Origin: JBDSZL01 sp039925145
GTDB taxonomy: Bacteria; Acidobacteriota; Vicinamibacteria; Vicinamibacterales; SCN-69-37
Reading direction: 5' to 3'
NCBI GenBank assembly: GCA_039925145.1
Contig: JBDSZL010000077.1
Coordinates: 1-62,867, forward strand
DNA length: 62,867 bases
The position numbers and the translations under genes are program-made. The notes beneath the pieces were generated by a model. It was not told the origin of the DNA and did no database searches. It saw only the letters and a list, made by a program, of their open reading frames with translations. Positions 1-9,334 of the stretch are shown here, one piece after another. Within the stretch, counting starts at the first letter, position 1, and each line of letters starts with the position of its first letter.

Positions 1-1262
1 ACCGGGTACCAGTTCACGCCGATCGTCGCCTGCTTTGCCGTCTGACTGGCCGCTGCCGCCGCAAAGCCGGCCGTGAAAATGTCCTGATCCACATCCAGTG
101 CGGCGTATCGCGCCACCAATTGCAGCGCGCCGTACTTCGACGTCGGCGGGTCAAAGCCGGACCTGGGCTGGACGACACCGCTCGATGCGGCCTCTCCGGT
201 CAGGTTGAACACGCTGCTGACGTCCCAGCCGCTGTTGGTGAAGGTCAGATGCGTTGCACCTTTTACGACGTCCTGCTGCACGCGGACGTACTCACCGAAC
301 GCGCCAAATGACTTGTAGTAGTAGAAGACGCCGGGCGTCACGCGCACTCGATCGCCATCCGCCGTCGCGCCCGCATACGCGAAGTACGTCTGGCCCACCG
401 ACGTCTTGAATGACGGCAGCGCGCCCGTTTGGCTGCCGCTCGACGCCCCGAGGTGGAGACCCAGGTTGTTCAGTGGCGAGGCTGGCGTGCTGGCGCTGCG
501 GAATGGCTGGAGTTGGATGCGGCCAGCCAAATCCTTTCCGTTGTTGGTGTCGAGGTCGGCAACCGAGTTGGCGCCATCGGGGATGCCGTTGAAGATGCCA
601 GCCGAGTAGATCACCTTCGTGCCGAGATCCCCCAGCGCCTGAAAGCCCACATCGCGATTGGGCACCAGCGTGCTGGCCAGGGAACGCTCAGGGAAGAGTA
701 GTGCGGGATCGCTCTGAAGCAGCTCCAATCCAATCGGTGTCTTGTCCTTGCCGGCGCGGATCCTGAGCGCATTGGAGAACCGCACATCGAAGAAGGCGTC
801 CACGAGCACGGCGGTTCCGTTGCCGAAGTCCGGTGTCAGCCGGAAGTCGATGTACTTGGCAATTCGTCCCTGCAGGCTGGGCCTCAGCTTGCGCACGGTG
901 AACGTGTTGATGATGGGCTCGGGGTCGTCGACCGAGAACCGTCCGTCAACCTGGGCGACCCCGTTGATCAGGAGACGGTAGTCCCCGTTGGCCGACTGGA
1001 CGAAAAATCCGTTCTGCCACCCGGCGGTCACCGCTGCTGGCTGGGCCGGAGTTGATGCTGCAGCCGGCCCCGGGCCAGAGGCCTGAGCTTGCTGCAGAGT
1101 GGCCGATGCAGTGGTTGCCGCCGCAGCACTCGCCGTGCCGGATGGCGCGGTCTGCGCGGCCGCGATGTGGCTCCCCAGTAGAACGCCCACAGCGGCCAGC
1201 CAGGCCAGAACGGCTGGGTGCCGGAGGGCGTGGCGCATTGGACGATACGAATCTGACGACAT
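1..1262 (-). CDS. phosphate-selective porin O/P family outer-membrane protein (3' end outside window)
   Basis: The gene runs off the left edge; about 420 codons are visible. ATG at 1262 has AGGAG about 8 nt upstream; a second Met at 1238 would also give a full signal peptide (core LAWLAAVGVLLG, likely cut after AAAQ). An Ala/Gln/Pro-rich linker (about residues 35-75) precedes a beta-strand-rich body with GDYRLLINGVAQVDGRF, then TVRKLRPSLQGRI, DFRLTPDFGNG and RAGKDKTPIGLELLQS, the usual opening of Porin_O_P (OprP/OprO-like) barrels. Family knowledge: trimeric anion channels, some phosphate- or polyphosphate-selective. Substrate cannot be read here and no pho-box was recognised upstream. Family assignment is firm, specificity unknown. 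Confidence 0.85.
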   Translation of the reverse strand, partial: MSSDSYRPMRHALRHPAVLAWLAAVGVLLGSHIAAAQTAPSGTASAAAATTASATLQQAQASGPGPAAASTPAQPAAVTAGWQNGFFVQSANGDYRLLINGVAQVDGRFSVDDPEPIINTFTVRKLRPSLQGRIAKYIDFRLTPDFGNGTAVLVDAFFDVRFSNALRIRAGKDKTPIGLELLQSDPALLFPERSLASTLVPNRDVGFQALGDLGTKVIYSAGIFNGIPDGANSVADLDTNNGKDLAGRIQLQPFRSASTPASPLNNLGLHLGASSGSQTGALPSFKTSVGQTYFAYAGATADGDRVRVTPGVFYYYKSFGAFGEYVRVQQDVVKGATHLTFTNSGWDVSSVFNLTGEAASSGVVQPRSGFDPPTSKYGALQLVARYAALDVDQDIFTAGFAAAAASQTAKQATIGVNWYP

Positions 1263-1506
1263 TTAGTCTTCTCCTCGAGAGGTCTTCCTGGCTCTGGCCA
1301 GACTCAGAGCATTCCGGTTGAAGCTTCCGGTGAAACCAGAACGCCGACAGATTGTGCGGAAGAAGAACTGAGCGAGCGGGGCGCGCTCTACGCCATGTTC
1401 GTGCTCCACGCCATCGTCGGCACCCTACACGCGCATCGACACGTGGTCGACGCGGCGAGGGAACGACAACAGGTGAAGCAGAACGACATGAGCTATAGGA
1501 GTAGCA

Positions 1507-1521
1507 CAGCCCAACGGGCTG
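1507..1521 (-). terminator. short hairpin downstream of the DedA gene
   Basis: CAGCCC-AAC-GGGCTG forms a perfect 6-bp stem 22 nt past the stop of the minus-strand DedA gene. No T-run follows on the minus strand, so it may be only a 3'-end stabilising hairpin. Nothing else recognisable was seen between the porin start (1262) and the DedA stop (1543). Confidence 0.25.
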
Positions 1522-1542
1522 GTGTCAAGCTCTCAGCCGCGC

Positions 1543-2199
1543 TCAGGCCTGCGGCCGAGCGCGTTGCCGCAGCAGGGCGATGACCATGGGCAGCAGCGAC
1601 ACGAAGACAATGCCGATGGTCACGAGCGAGAAGTTGTTTCGGACCACGGGGATATTGCCGAACAGCATGCCCGCGCCCACGCACAGCACCACCCAGGCAG
1701 CGGCCCCGATGAAGTTGTAGAGGACGAATGCGTGCGGCGTCATCTGCGCGGCCCCAGCCACGAACGGCACAAAGGTGCGGACGATGGGGACGAAGCGGCC
1801 GAGCACGACCGCCTTGCCGCCGTACTGTTCGAAAAAGGCGTGGGCGCGCAGCAGGTACTCACGGTTGAGCAGCCGGTGACTGACACCCCCCGCACTGTCG
1901 GCATGAAACACTCGGGGCCCGATGAATCGTCCTATGGTGTAGTTCACCGTGTTGCCGATGAACGCGGCGGCAAACAGCAGGCCGGCCACAACCGGCGCGT
2001 TCAGGACCGGCGGGTCGGTTGCTGCCAGGGCACCGGCCGCGAACAGCAGCGAATCCCCAGGTAGAAACGGGGTGACGACCAGGCCTGTTTCCGCGAAGAC
2101 GATGCAGAATAGGAGGCCATAGACCCAGACTCCGTACAACTGAACGAAGTCAGCGAGGTGACGGTCGACGTGCAAGACGAAGTCGATGAGCTCGGCCAA
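1543..2199 (-). CDS. DedA / VTT-domain inner-membrane protein
   Basis: A 218-aa polytopic protein with the VTT (SNARE-associated) core. Family signatures visible: FAETGLVVTPFLPGDSLLF near residues 36-54, then GNTVNYTIGRFIGP, then a block around FGRFVPIVRTFVPFVAG containing the conserved Arg/Pro residues, and hydrophobic segments at the C-terminus. DedA proteins are proton-motive-force-dependent transporters or scramblases implicated in recycling undecaprenyl phosphate and phosphatidylethanolamine. Length is normal for the family. The gene lies 17 nt after the FtsB/DivIC-like gene on the same strand, so the two probably share a transcript; both link to envelope biogenesis. Confidence 0.9.
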   Translation of the reverse strand: MAELIDFVLHVDRHLADFVQLYGVWVYGLLFCIVFAETGLVVTPFLPGDSLLFAAGALAATDPPVLNAPVVAGLLFAAAFIGNTVNYTIGRFIGPRVFHADSAGGVSHRLLNREYLLRAHAFFEQYGGKAVVLGRFVPIVRTFVPFVAGAAQMTPHAFVLYNFIGAAAWVVLCVGAGMLFGNIPVVRNNFSLVTIGIVFVSLLPMVIALLRQRARPQA

Positions 2200-2216
2200 G
2201 AGGATGATGTCGACGA

Positions 2217-2627
2217 CTAGCGGTCGGGCGTTGGTGCCGGCGCTGGCGCGGGTGTGGGTTTGACGTCGCGAACGATGACTTCGATTTCGCCCGGGCGCAA
2301 CATGCCGAGATCGCCGCGGGCTCGTTCTTCGACGGCCTGCGGGTCATCCTGCAGCCGGTGTCCCTGCTCTTGAAGAGACTGGTTTTCGAGGCGCATTTTG
2401 GCGAGGGCCGCACGCAGGTCGGCCTCTTGACGCTTGACGTGCAGGCCGACGATATAGCCAGACTCGCCGACGATGCTGTCGATGAGCACCAGCGCGAACG
2501 TGACCGACAGCGCCCAGGTGACCAAGCGGCGGCGCCGGTCGCGTTGCTCCTGGCCGGTCAAACGACGCTTGACGCGGGATCGGGCGGGTGACGGAACCCG
2601 ATCGTCTGGTGTGGCTTCGTCGATCAT
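2217..2627 (-). CDS. ftsB: FtsB/DivIC-family septum formation initiator
   Basis: A 136-aa bitopic protein: basic N-terminal cytoplasmic tail (about residues 1-38), one TM helix (WALSVTFALVLIDSIVG), then a short heptad-rich coiled coil (RQEADLRAALAKMRLENQSL), a conserved tail EERARGDLGMLRPGEIEVIV and a Pro/Ala-rich C-terminus. That order defines the FtsB/DivIC family, which scaffolds FtsQ-FtsL at the division site. The open frame extends upstream to 3605 but is antisense to the phosphatase gene; ATG at 2627 starts the recognisable protein. It diverges from cutA over 57 bp with overlapping promoter-like hexamers. Whether it is functionally FtsB or DivIC cannot be decided here. Confidence 0.85.
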   Translation of the reverse strand: MIDEATPDDRVPSPARSRVKRRLTGQEQRDRRRRLVTWALSVTFALVLIDSIVGESGYIVGLHVKRQEADLRAALAKMRLENQSLQEQGHRLQDDPQAVEERARGDLGMLRPGEIEVIVRDVKPTPAPAPAPTPDR

Positions 2628-2639
2628 GAACGACAATCT

Positions 2640-2668
2640 TTGTATCAGGTTTCGAACGGTAGTACAAC
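2640..2668. promoter_or_regulatory. overlapping divergent promoter-like hexamers (ftsB / cutA)
   Basis: Plus strand: TTGTAT, 17-nt spacer, TACAAC. The same segment read on the minus strand gives TTGTAC, 17 nt, TACAAA. The block is nearly self-complementary and centred on TTCGAA. It lies between the divergent ATGs at 2627 and 2685. The plus promoter would start near 2675, just before an AGGA site; the minus one would give a very short leader. Sigma-70-like by inspection only. Confidence 0.35.
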
Positions 2669-2684
2669 GCGAAAATAGGAAAAC

Positions 2685-3017
2685 ATGAGCGATTTTGTGC
2701 TGGCACTCACCACTCTTCCCGGCGATTTCGACGCCGGCCAGCTCGCGCAGGAGATTGTCGGCACCGGCCTGGCGGCGTGCGTCACGATCGTGCCTGGGAT
2801 CCGATCCGTCTACACCTGGAAGGGGGTGCCGCAGATTGACCACGAGCAGCAACTGCTCATCAAGACCACGACCGACCAGGTCGACCCCCTGTGGGAGGTC
2901 CTCCGGGAGCGCCATCCGTACGACGTCCCGGAGTTTCTGGTGATTCCGGTGGTCGACGGCAGCGACGAGTATTTGAAATGGGTCGATCGCAGCGTGGGGC
3001 CACGAGCCGAATCCTGA
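2685..3017 (+). CDS. cutA: divalent-cation tolerance protein CutA
   Basis: A 110-aa CutA1 protein, full family length. It keeps the characteristic order: N-terminal strand with TTLPGDFDAGQLAQEIV, then GLAACVTIVPGIRSVYTWKG, EQQLLIKTTTDQ, and RHPYDVPEFLVIPVVDG followed by a YLKWVD terminus. CutA forms very stable ferredoxin-like trimers related to PII; roles in copper tolerance and small-ligand sensing have been proposed but are not settled. AGGA lies a few nt before the ATG. It is 30 nt upstream of the phosphatase gene on the same strand, so co-transcription is possible without implying shared function. Confidence 0.95.
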   Translation: MSDFVLALTTLPGDFDAGQLAQEIVGTGLAACVTIVPGIRSVYTWKGVPQIDHEQQLLIKTTTDQVDPLWEVLRERHPYDVPEFLVIPVVDGSDEYLKWVDRSVGPRAES

Positions 3018-3047
3018 TGGGGCGTCTGCTATGATGCCGACGCTCCA

Positions 3048-5177
3048 GTGCGCACCCCAGTGACCGGGCTGTTCCGCCGCCTGACGCGCACGCCTCCGGC
3101 GCCCGGCGAGTTGCCCCGGGCGCCCCAGTCGCTCGCGCCTCCGCTCCAGTTTGGCCGCGGCCTCCTGCAGACGCTGCCCGGACGGCTCGTGATCCTCACG
3201 TCCGCGCTCCTGCTGGCCCTCACGATCGCACAGCGCACGACGCTGCTGCCGGCTCCGGTCGACCTGTTCCGCAAGGTCGTCTCGCTCGCCTGGCTGGGCG
3301 GTCTCGGCTGGCTCGCCGCGCTGGCGATTTCTCGCAACCGCCGCGCCTTCCTCTGGCGCGTGCGTCGCAAGCTCATCCTTTCGTACGTGTTTCTCGGCTT
3401 CGTGCCGGTCATGCTCGTCGTCGCCTTCGTGCTCGCGGGTGGGGTCCTGCTCTACGTCACCGTGGCCAACTACGTGTTCCAGGAAGGGTACGCGGACGCG
3501 GTCGAAGACGTGCGGCAGATCGCGGAGACGGCCGCCATTGAGATCGGCCGTTCGCCCGATCGGGCCCTGGCGGTCATCGAGCGCAAGGTCGCCAATTCCA
3601 CGCACCGCACCCTGTCACTCGCGGTGGTGCCGATCGCCCCGGACGAGGCGGTCCCCGTGGCGGCAGTGAGCGGCCACGGCGATCTCGAGCGCGCCGTCGC
3701 GAGCGGCCCGTGGCAGCATGGGCCCCCGCCCACGATCGTGCCGCGCTGGGTCGCACGCGCCAGCGGCTTCTCCGGCACCATCGTGTCGGCCGCACAGCCG
3801 TCCTCGGCCGAGCCGCTCCTCGTGATTCGCGCCTCGGTGCCCACGCCGGACGCGTCGCGCATGGTCATCGCGGATCTGCCCATCGATGCCGACGCCATTG
3901 CGCGGCTGCATGGTCGTACGGGCACGACCCTGCGCAACATGACCCTGAGCGGCTGCGGCGTTCCGACTGGGGCGACGACTCTCGAGGCTCATGCGGGCGA
4001 CGTGTGGGCGCTCTTTCGCGAGACCGTCGTGTCCCTGACCTGCGTGTCATGGGCCGATGGGACAACGGGCACCGCGTCCATCAATCTCGACGCACCCGTA
4101 GGCGGCATCTACGAGCGGCTGGCATCCGTCAACTCGGCTCAACTCGGCGCCAACTGGTCCACCTTTCTGAAGCTGCTGATCCTGCTCGGCGGCCTGTTCC
4201 TCGTGATTCAGGGATCGGCGCTCGTGCTCGGAGGCGTTCTCGCCAAGTCCATCACGTCGGCGGTCCACGAGCTGTTCATCGGTACCGAACGGGTCAGGCA
4301 AGGCGACTTCGCCCATCGCATCCGCATCGACTCGACCGACCAGCTGGGCGAACTGGCGGGCTCCTTCAACCGGATGAGCGCCAGCATCGAGCGCCTGCTC
4401 CACGTGCAGCGTGAAAAGCAGCGGCTCGACGACGAACTGCGCATCGCGCGCGAGATTCAGAAGTCGTTGCTCCCGGTGCGGCCGCCGCAGATGCCGGGCA
4501 TCGATGTCGCGGATCTGTGTGAACCGGCGCGCGAGGTCGGGGGCGACTACTACGACTTCTTCGAGGTGGGACCCCGCCAGCTGGGCGTGCTGATTGCCGA
4601 TGTGTCAGGCAAGGGCACGTCGGCCGCCCTCTACATGGCAGAGCTCAAAGGGCTGATGCTGGCGCTGAGCCATACCGAGCGGTCGCCGCGGCGCCTGCTC
4701 ATCGACGTGAATCGCCTGCTGTGCGAGCACCTCGACAATCGCAGCTTCATCACGATGACGTACGCCGTCATCGATATGGCCGAGCAGACGCTGACGGTGG
4801 CGCGTGCGGGCCATACACCGCTGATCGTTGTCTCCGGCGGGCGCAGCGACATCGTGGTGCCCGACGGGATGGTATTGGGTCTGCGACTTCCAGGCGCCTC
4901 GGACCGGTTCGAGCGGGTCCTCTGCGAGCACACGCAGTCCATTGCGACAGGCGACGTGATCGTGCTGTACACCGACGGGATCACCGAGGCGATGAACGGC
5001 GGCGGCGACATGTTCGGCGACGAGGCGCTGGCCGCGCTCCTCGCGAGCCACCATGCGCTCAGCGTCGGTGGCATCCGCGAACGGGTGTTGCGCGAGGTGA
5101 AGGCGTTCGTGGGCGACGCGGAACCGCACGACGACATGACGATGGTGGTGCTGAAGATCAGCGGATCAGAAGGGTAG
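3048..5177 (+). CDS. membrane HAMP-SpoIIE (RsbU-type) PP2C phosphatase
   Basis: A 709-aa sensor phosphatase starting at GTG 3048 (the ribosome site is weak, so a nearby start is possible). Hydrophobic segments near residues 48-93 and 110-140 precede an extracytoplasmic sensor region of about 220 residues, a further TM near 372, HAMP (about 385-445, including ERVRQGDFAHRI and DQLGELAGSFNRM), a helical linker with LRIAREIQKSLLP, and the SpoIIE/PP2C domain with the metal-site block EVGGDYYDFF, DVSGKGTSAALYMA and LYTDGITEA. Such proteins dephosphorylate anti-sigma-factor antagonists. No antagonist or anti-sigma gene is adjacent, so the partner is unknown. Its stop is 6 nt before the RNase III gene. 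Confidence 0.9.
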   Translation: MRTPVTGLFRRLTRTPPAPGELPRAPQSLAPPLQFGRGLLQTLPGRLVILTSALLLALTIAQRTTLLPAPVDLFRKVVSLAWLGGLGWLAALAISRNRRAFLWRVRRKLILSYVFLGFVPVMLVVAFVLAGGVLLYVTVANYVFQEGYADAVEDVRQIAETAAIEIGRSPDRALAVIERKVANSTHRTLSLAVVPIAPDEAVPVAAVSGHGDLERAVASGPWQHGPPPTIVPRWVARASGFSGTIVSAAQPSSAEPLLVIRASVPTPDASRMVIADLPIDADAIARLHGRTGTTLRNMTLSGCGVPTGATTLEAHAGDVWALFRETVVSLTCVSWADGTTGTASINLDAPVGGIYERLASVNSAQLGANWSTFLKLLILLGGLFLVIQGSALVLGGVLAKSITSAVHELFIGTERVRQGDFAHRIRIDSTDQLGELAGSFNRMSASIERLLHVQREKQRLDDELRIAREIQKSLLPVRPPQMPGIDVADLCEPAREVGGDYYDFFEVGPRQLGVLIADVSGKGTSAALYMAELKGLMLALSHTERSPRRLLIDVNRLLCEHLDNRSFITMTYAVIDMAEQTLTVARAGHTPLIVVSGGRSDIVVPDGMVLGLRLPGASDRFERVLCEHTQSIATGDVIVLYTDGITEAMNGGGDMFGDEALAALLASHHALSVGGIRERVLREVKAFVGDAEPHDDMTMVVLKISGSEG

Positions 5178-5183
5178 GGGCAC

Positions 5184-6203
5184 ATGGAACCGGGACGCGA
5201 TCGGGGGCCGCACGCACTCACCGAGATCTTCCGGAGTCACTCCTCGATCGAAGTGGAGGTCGTACGCGGGTTGCTCGCCGCTCACGACATGGAGTCGGTG
5301 GTCTCGTCGGCGCTGGCGCCGTCGGTGTTTCCGATCGCGTTCGGGCAGGCCGAGTTTCGCGTCAGCGTCGAAACCCGTCTGGCCGGGCAGGCCCGCGATC
5401 TGATTGCCGCCCACCTCGATGAATCAGCCGCCGCCGAGATTCGACGCCTGAGCCAGGACCTGGGACCGCTCGAGGAGCGGGTTGGGTATTCGTTTCGTGA
5501 TCTCGGGCTGCTCGAGCACGCCTTGACCCACCGGTCGAAGGCGCACGAAGACGCCTCAGGTGGCGTCATCGACAACGAGTCGCTCGAGTTTCTGGGCGAC
5601 GCCGTCCTCGGCTTCGTCATCGCCGATGTCCTCTTCAACCGGTTTCCGACGCACAGCGAAGGCTACAAATCGAAGGTCAAGGCGGGCATCGTGTCGGCCG
5701 TGTCACTCGCGCGACTGGCCGAAGAGATTGACCTCGGCCGCTACGTGCTGCTCGGGCGCGGTGAGGAAAAAACCGGCGGTCGGAAGAAGCACGCGATTCT
5801 GGCTGACAGCTTCGAGGCGCTCATCGCGGCCATCTACCTCGACGGCGGTATTGACGCCGCGCGCGAATTCATCGTCTCGCGTTTCGGTCCGGGCATCGTG
5901 GCGGCCGGCGACCAGGGCGCCGACGCGATCTTCACCGATGACTGGAAGTCTGCCCTGCAAGAATGGCTGCAGGCTGAGGGACGGGGACTGCCGGTCTACC
6001 GCCTGGCCGCCGCCGACGGACCCGATCATCGCAAGCGGTTCGACGTCGAGGTGATGGTCGGCCCGCAGGTTGCGGGCCGCGCCATGGGCCGCTCGAAGAA
6101 AGAGGCGGAGCAGCAGGCCGCGCGTGAAGCCCTTGGGCGCCTCAAAGCCGGAACCTCGCTCGACCCGGCTCCGCCGGTCGATGAAACCAGCGCGTCCGGT
6201 TAG
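5184..6203 (+). CDS. rnc: ribonuclease III with N-terminal DUF2007-like domain
   Basis: The protein is 339 aa, about 100 longer than ordinary RNase III. Residues about 96-235 form the endonuclease domain with the signature NESLEFLGDAVLGF and the second catalytic block ADSFEALIAAIYLDGG; residues about 250-320 are the dsRNA-binding domain (start WKSALQEWLQ, end RSKKEAEQQAAREAL). Residues about 13-82 (TEIFRSHSSIEVEVVRGLL, then FPIAFGQAEFRVSV) resemble DUF2007, a small ferredoxin-like putative signalling domain. One unbroken frame covers all parts, and AGGGG lies just before ATG 5184. RNase III processes rRNA precursors and structured RNAs. The extra domain's role is unknown. Confidence 0.92.
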   Translation: MEPGRDRGPHALTEIFRSHSSIEVEVVRGLLAAHDMESVVSSALAPSVFPIAFGQAEFRVSVETRLAGQARDLIAAHLDESAAAEIRRLSQDLGPLEERVGYSFRDLGLLEHALTHRSKAHEDASGGVIDNESLEFLGDAVLGFVIADVLFNRFPTHSEGYKSKVKAGIVSAVSLARLAEEIDLGRYVLLGRGEEKTGGRKKHAILADSFEALIAAIYLDGGIDAAREFIVSRFGPGIVAAGDQGADAIFTDDWKSALQEWLQAEGRGLPVYRLAAADGPDHRKRFDVEVMVGPQVAGRAMGRSKKEAEQQAAREALGRLKAGTSLDPAPPVDETSASG

Positions 6204-6222
6204 GCGCGCTCACGTCGCGCTG

Positions 6223-7425
6223 TCAGTCGATCTCTATGATGCCCGACCGGCTCGGGTCGGCGGCAGGCTCGACCGCTGGCGCCCCAGCGCCCGCGTGGGT
6301 CCGGCTCGCAGGCAGCCGTGGCCGCGCATAGTCGGCCACCTCGCGGCGCACGTCGTCCGCTGACGGCGGCACGGGCTTGCCATACAGCCGCACGAACAGA
6401 CGCAGCAGCGGCTCGGTGTAGGAATAGCGTTTGCCGTGCATGACGATCAGGTCGACATCCTCGAGCCACGACAGGTAGTCCTTGGTAGACCCCGGCGTGC
6501 GCTGCAGATGATGCGCAATGTGCGTAAGCGTGAGCCCTTCGGTTTCGGCCAGGATTCCGAGGATGGCCTTGAGCGCACCGTACCCGCGTGCGCGGTGCAG
6601 CCGGAACTCGTAGCACCCGCGCCAGTGTGCCGTCAGGGCCCCGTCTGGCGCGAAGCCGTGCGCCATGGCCCTCGTCACGTCTACCGCAGCGTCAGACGAT
6701 CCGACCGCCGCCAGCAGTAGATGCGCCGTTCCGGCGTGGCCGCCAGTGAGGGCCGAGACAACCGCCGCGGTGTCTCCCATCCGAAGTCGCCGACCCCTGG
6801 ACATGTGCTCGAGCAGACTCTCCACCTCGGCGTCGTCGAGCGGAGCGATGTGAATGACTTCGAAGCGAGCGGGCGCGTCGCGCAGGAGCCGGTGCACACG
6901 TGCGGTGAATCGGGACGTGAGGACAAACCGCGTGCGGCTGGCGGCGAGGCGCGTGATCAGATCGAGCTGGACGTGTCTGAGTCCGGGAAAACTCTCGAAC
7001 GTCCGGACATCGAGGAACTCATCGAGGAGGAACGTGGCCGGCTGATCCGCGTCGCTGGCGGCGTCGAAGTAATCCAGAAGGGCGACGAACGCGCGATCGG
7101 TGCCGGCTCCCGCGTCGGTGGAAGTTCCGGATGTCCCGCGCAGCCGGCTGACGGCCAGCACCGCCGCGAGACATCGTTCGGGTGTGGTCGCAGCCGCCGC
7201 CATGTCGAGATACTGGGCGCGACCGGGCCCCAGCGTTTGCTCCAGCCGCAACAGCAACGACGTCAGCCCGCTGCCGCACCCACCGAGGATCACGGGGATG
7301 CGTCCGGCGTCGAGCGACTGCATCACCCTGCGTTCCAGCGCCGGACGTTCGACGATCACGTGATGTAACCCCGCGAGGATCCGAGTGAGGTGTGGTGGAC
7401 GCGGCCGCCGGATACCAGGCAGCAA
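6223..7425 (-). CDS. AAA/STAND-like ATPase with degenerate P-loop and winged-helix C-terminus
   Basis: About 400 aa. A P-loop-like turn reads GGCGSGLTSLL near residue 50; the Walker A lysine is replaced by Leu. A Walker B-like strand ATFLLDEF follows near residue 130, then a sensor-like LTSRFTARVHRLL. Around residues 280-345 a segment (GYGALKAILGILAETEG, then LSWLEDVDLIVMHGKRYS) looks like the winged helix that follows AAA domains in archaeal-type ATPases. The start is uncertain: TTG at 7425 fits the open frame but lacks a clear ribosome site; GTG at 7359 is an alternative that keeps the whole domain. It is divergent from purA. Function unrecognised; ATP hydrolysis is doubtful. Confidence 0.65.
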   Translation of the reverse strand: MLPGIRRPRPPHLTRILAGLHHVIVERPALERRVMQSLDAGRIPVILGGCGSGLTSLLLRLEQTLGPGRAQYLDMAAAATTPERCLAAVLAVSRLRGTSGTSTDAGAGTDRAFVALLDYFDAASDADQPATFLLDEFLDVRTFESFPGLRHVQLDLITRLAASRTRFVLTSRFTARVHRLLRDAPARFEVIHIAPLDDAEVESLLEHMSRGRRLRMGDTAAVVSALTGGHAGTAHLLLAAVGSSDAAVDVTRAMAHGFAPDGALTAHWRGCYEFRLHRARGYGALKAILGILAETEGLTLTHIAHHLQRTPGSTKDYLSWLEDVDLIVMHGKRYSYTEPLLRLFVRLYGKPVPPSADDVRREVADYARPRLPASRTHAGAGAPAVEPAADPSRSGIIEID

Positions 7426-7431
7426 GCTGCC
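7418..7431. promoter_or_regulatory. 14-bp palindrome upstream of purA
   Basis: GGCAGC-AA-GCTGCC is a perfect inverted repeat with a 2-nt centre, about 61 bp upstream of the purA ATG and overlapping the possible TTG start of the divergent ATPase gene. It could be an operator half-site pair; no matching regulator was recognised. Confidence 0.2.
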
Positions 7432-7491
7432 ACTCTAAAGAAGGGCCCTGGGTGTGTCAATGAGCAAGCGGCAAGGTATCATGCTACCCGC

Positions 7492-8807
<1,316 letters not shown>

Positions 8808-8814
<7 letters not shown>

Positions 8815-9245
8815 GTCGATGCGCCCGCAGGCGCGCAGTGCTTGTCGAAGGCCAGCGTCAAGAGGTCGGCAATCGACTCGGCCGACCGCGATTCGATGTC
8901 GCGCCGCTCGACCATGTACACCACTTTGCCGTCCCTCATGAGCGCGATCGAGGGCGATGACGGGGCAAACCCCGTGAACAGCTCGCGCGCGCGCGCGGTC
9001 GCTTCGACGTCTGCTCCGGCGAAGACCGTCGCCACGGTCTCGGGACGATTCTGATGCTGCAGCGCCATGGCGATGCCCGGCCGGGCTTTGCCCGCGGCAC
9101 AACCACATACCGAGTTAACGACCATCATCACCACGCCGGGCGCCTGGACGGCCTCGTCGACCTCTTTGGGCGTGCGGCACTCACGGACTCCCAGCTGCAC
9201 GAGCTCTTGACGCATGGGAGCCACGAGGTATTCGGGATAGGGCAT
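8808..9245 (-). CDS. BrxA/BrxB-family bacilliredoxin
   Basis: A 145-aa thioredoxin-fold protein of the YphP/YqiW type. The active site is the CGC motif in NSVCGCAAGKARPG, followed by FTGFAPSSPSIALMRDGKVV and ERRDIESRSAESIA, all typical of bacilliredoxins that remove bacillithiol from proteins in Firmicutes. The wider family occurs in Acidobacteria and Bacteroidetes, where the thiol partner may differ. A strong ribosome site (AAGGAGGA) precedes the ATG. It is convergent and slightly overlapping with purA, and divergent over 89 bp from the dioxygenase-like gene. Confidence 0.9.
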
Positions 9246-9334
9246 TGAGACAATCCTCCTTCAAGGACAGGAACGCGGGCGACTACTCAACCAGAGTACG
9301 GCCTCCGCGCCCTGGCTGCTACTCTTTTGATTAT

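Noticed and set aside
2628..3605. N-terminal 320-residue extension of the FtsB-like frame
   Set aside because: It is antisense to the phosphatase and cutA genes, has compositional features of a GC-rich shadow frame, and the recognisable protein starts at 2627.
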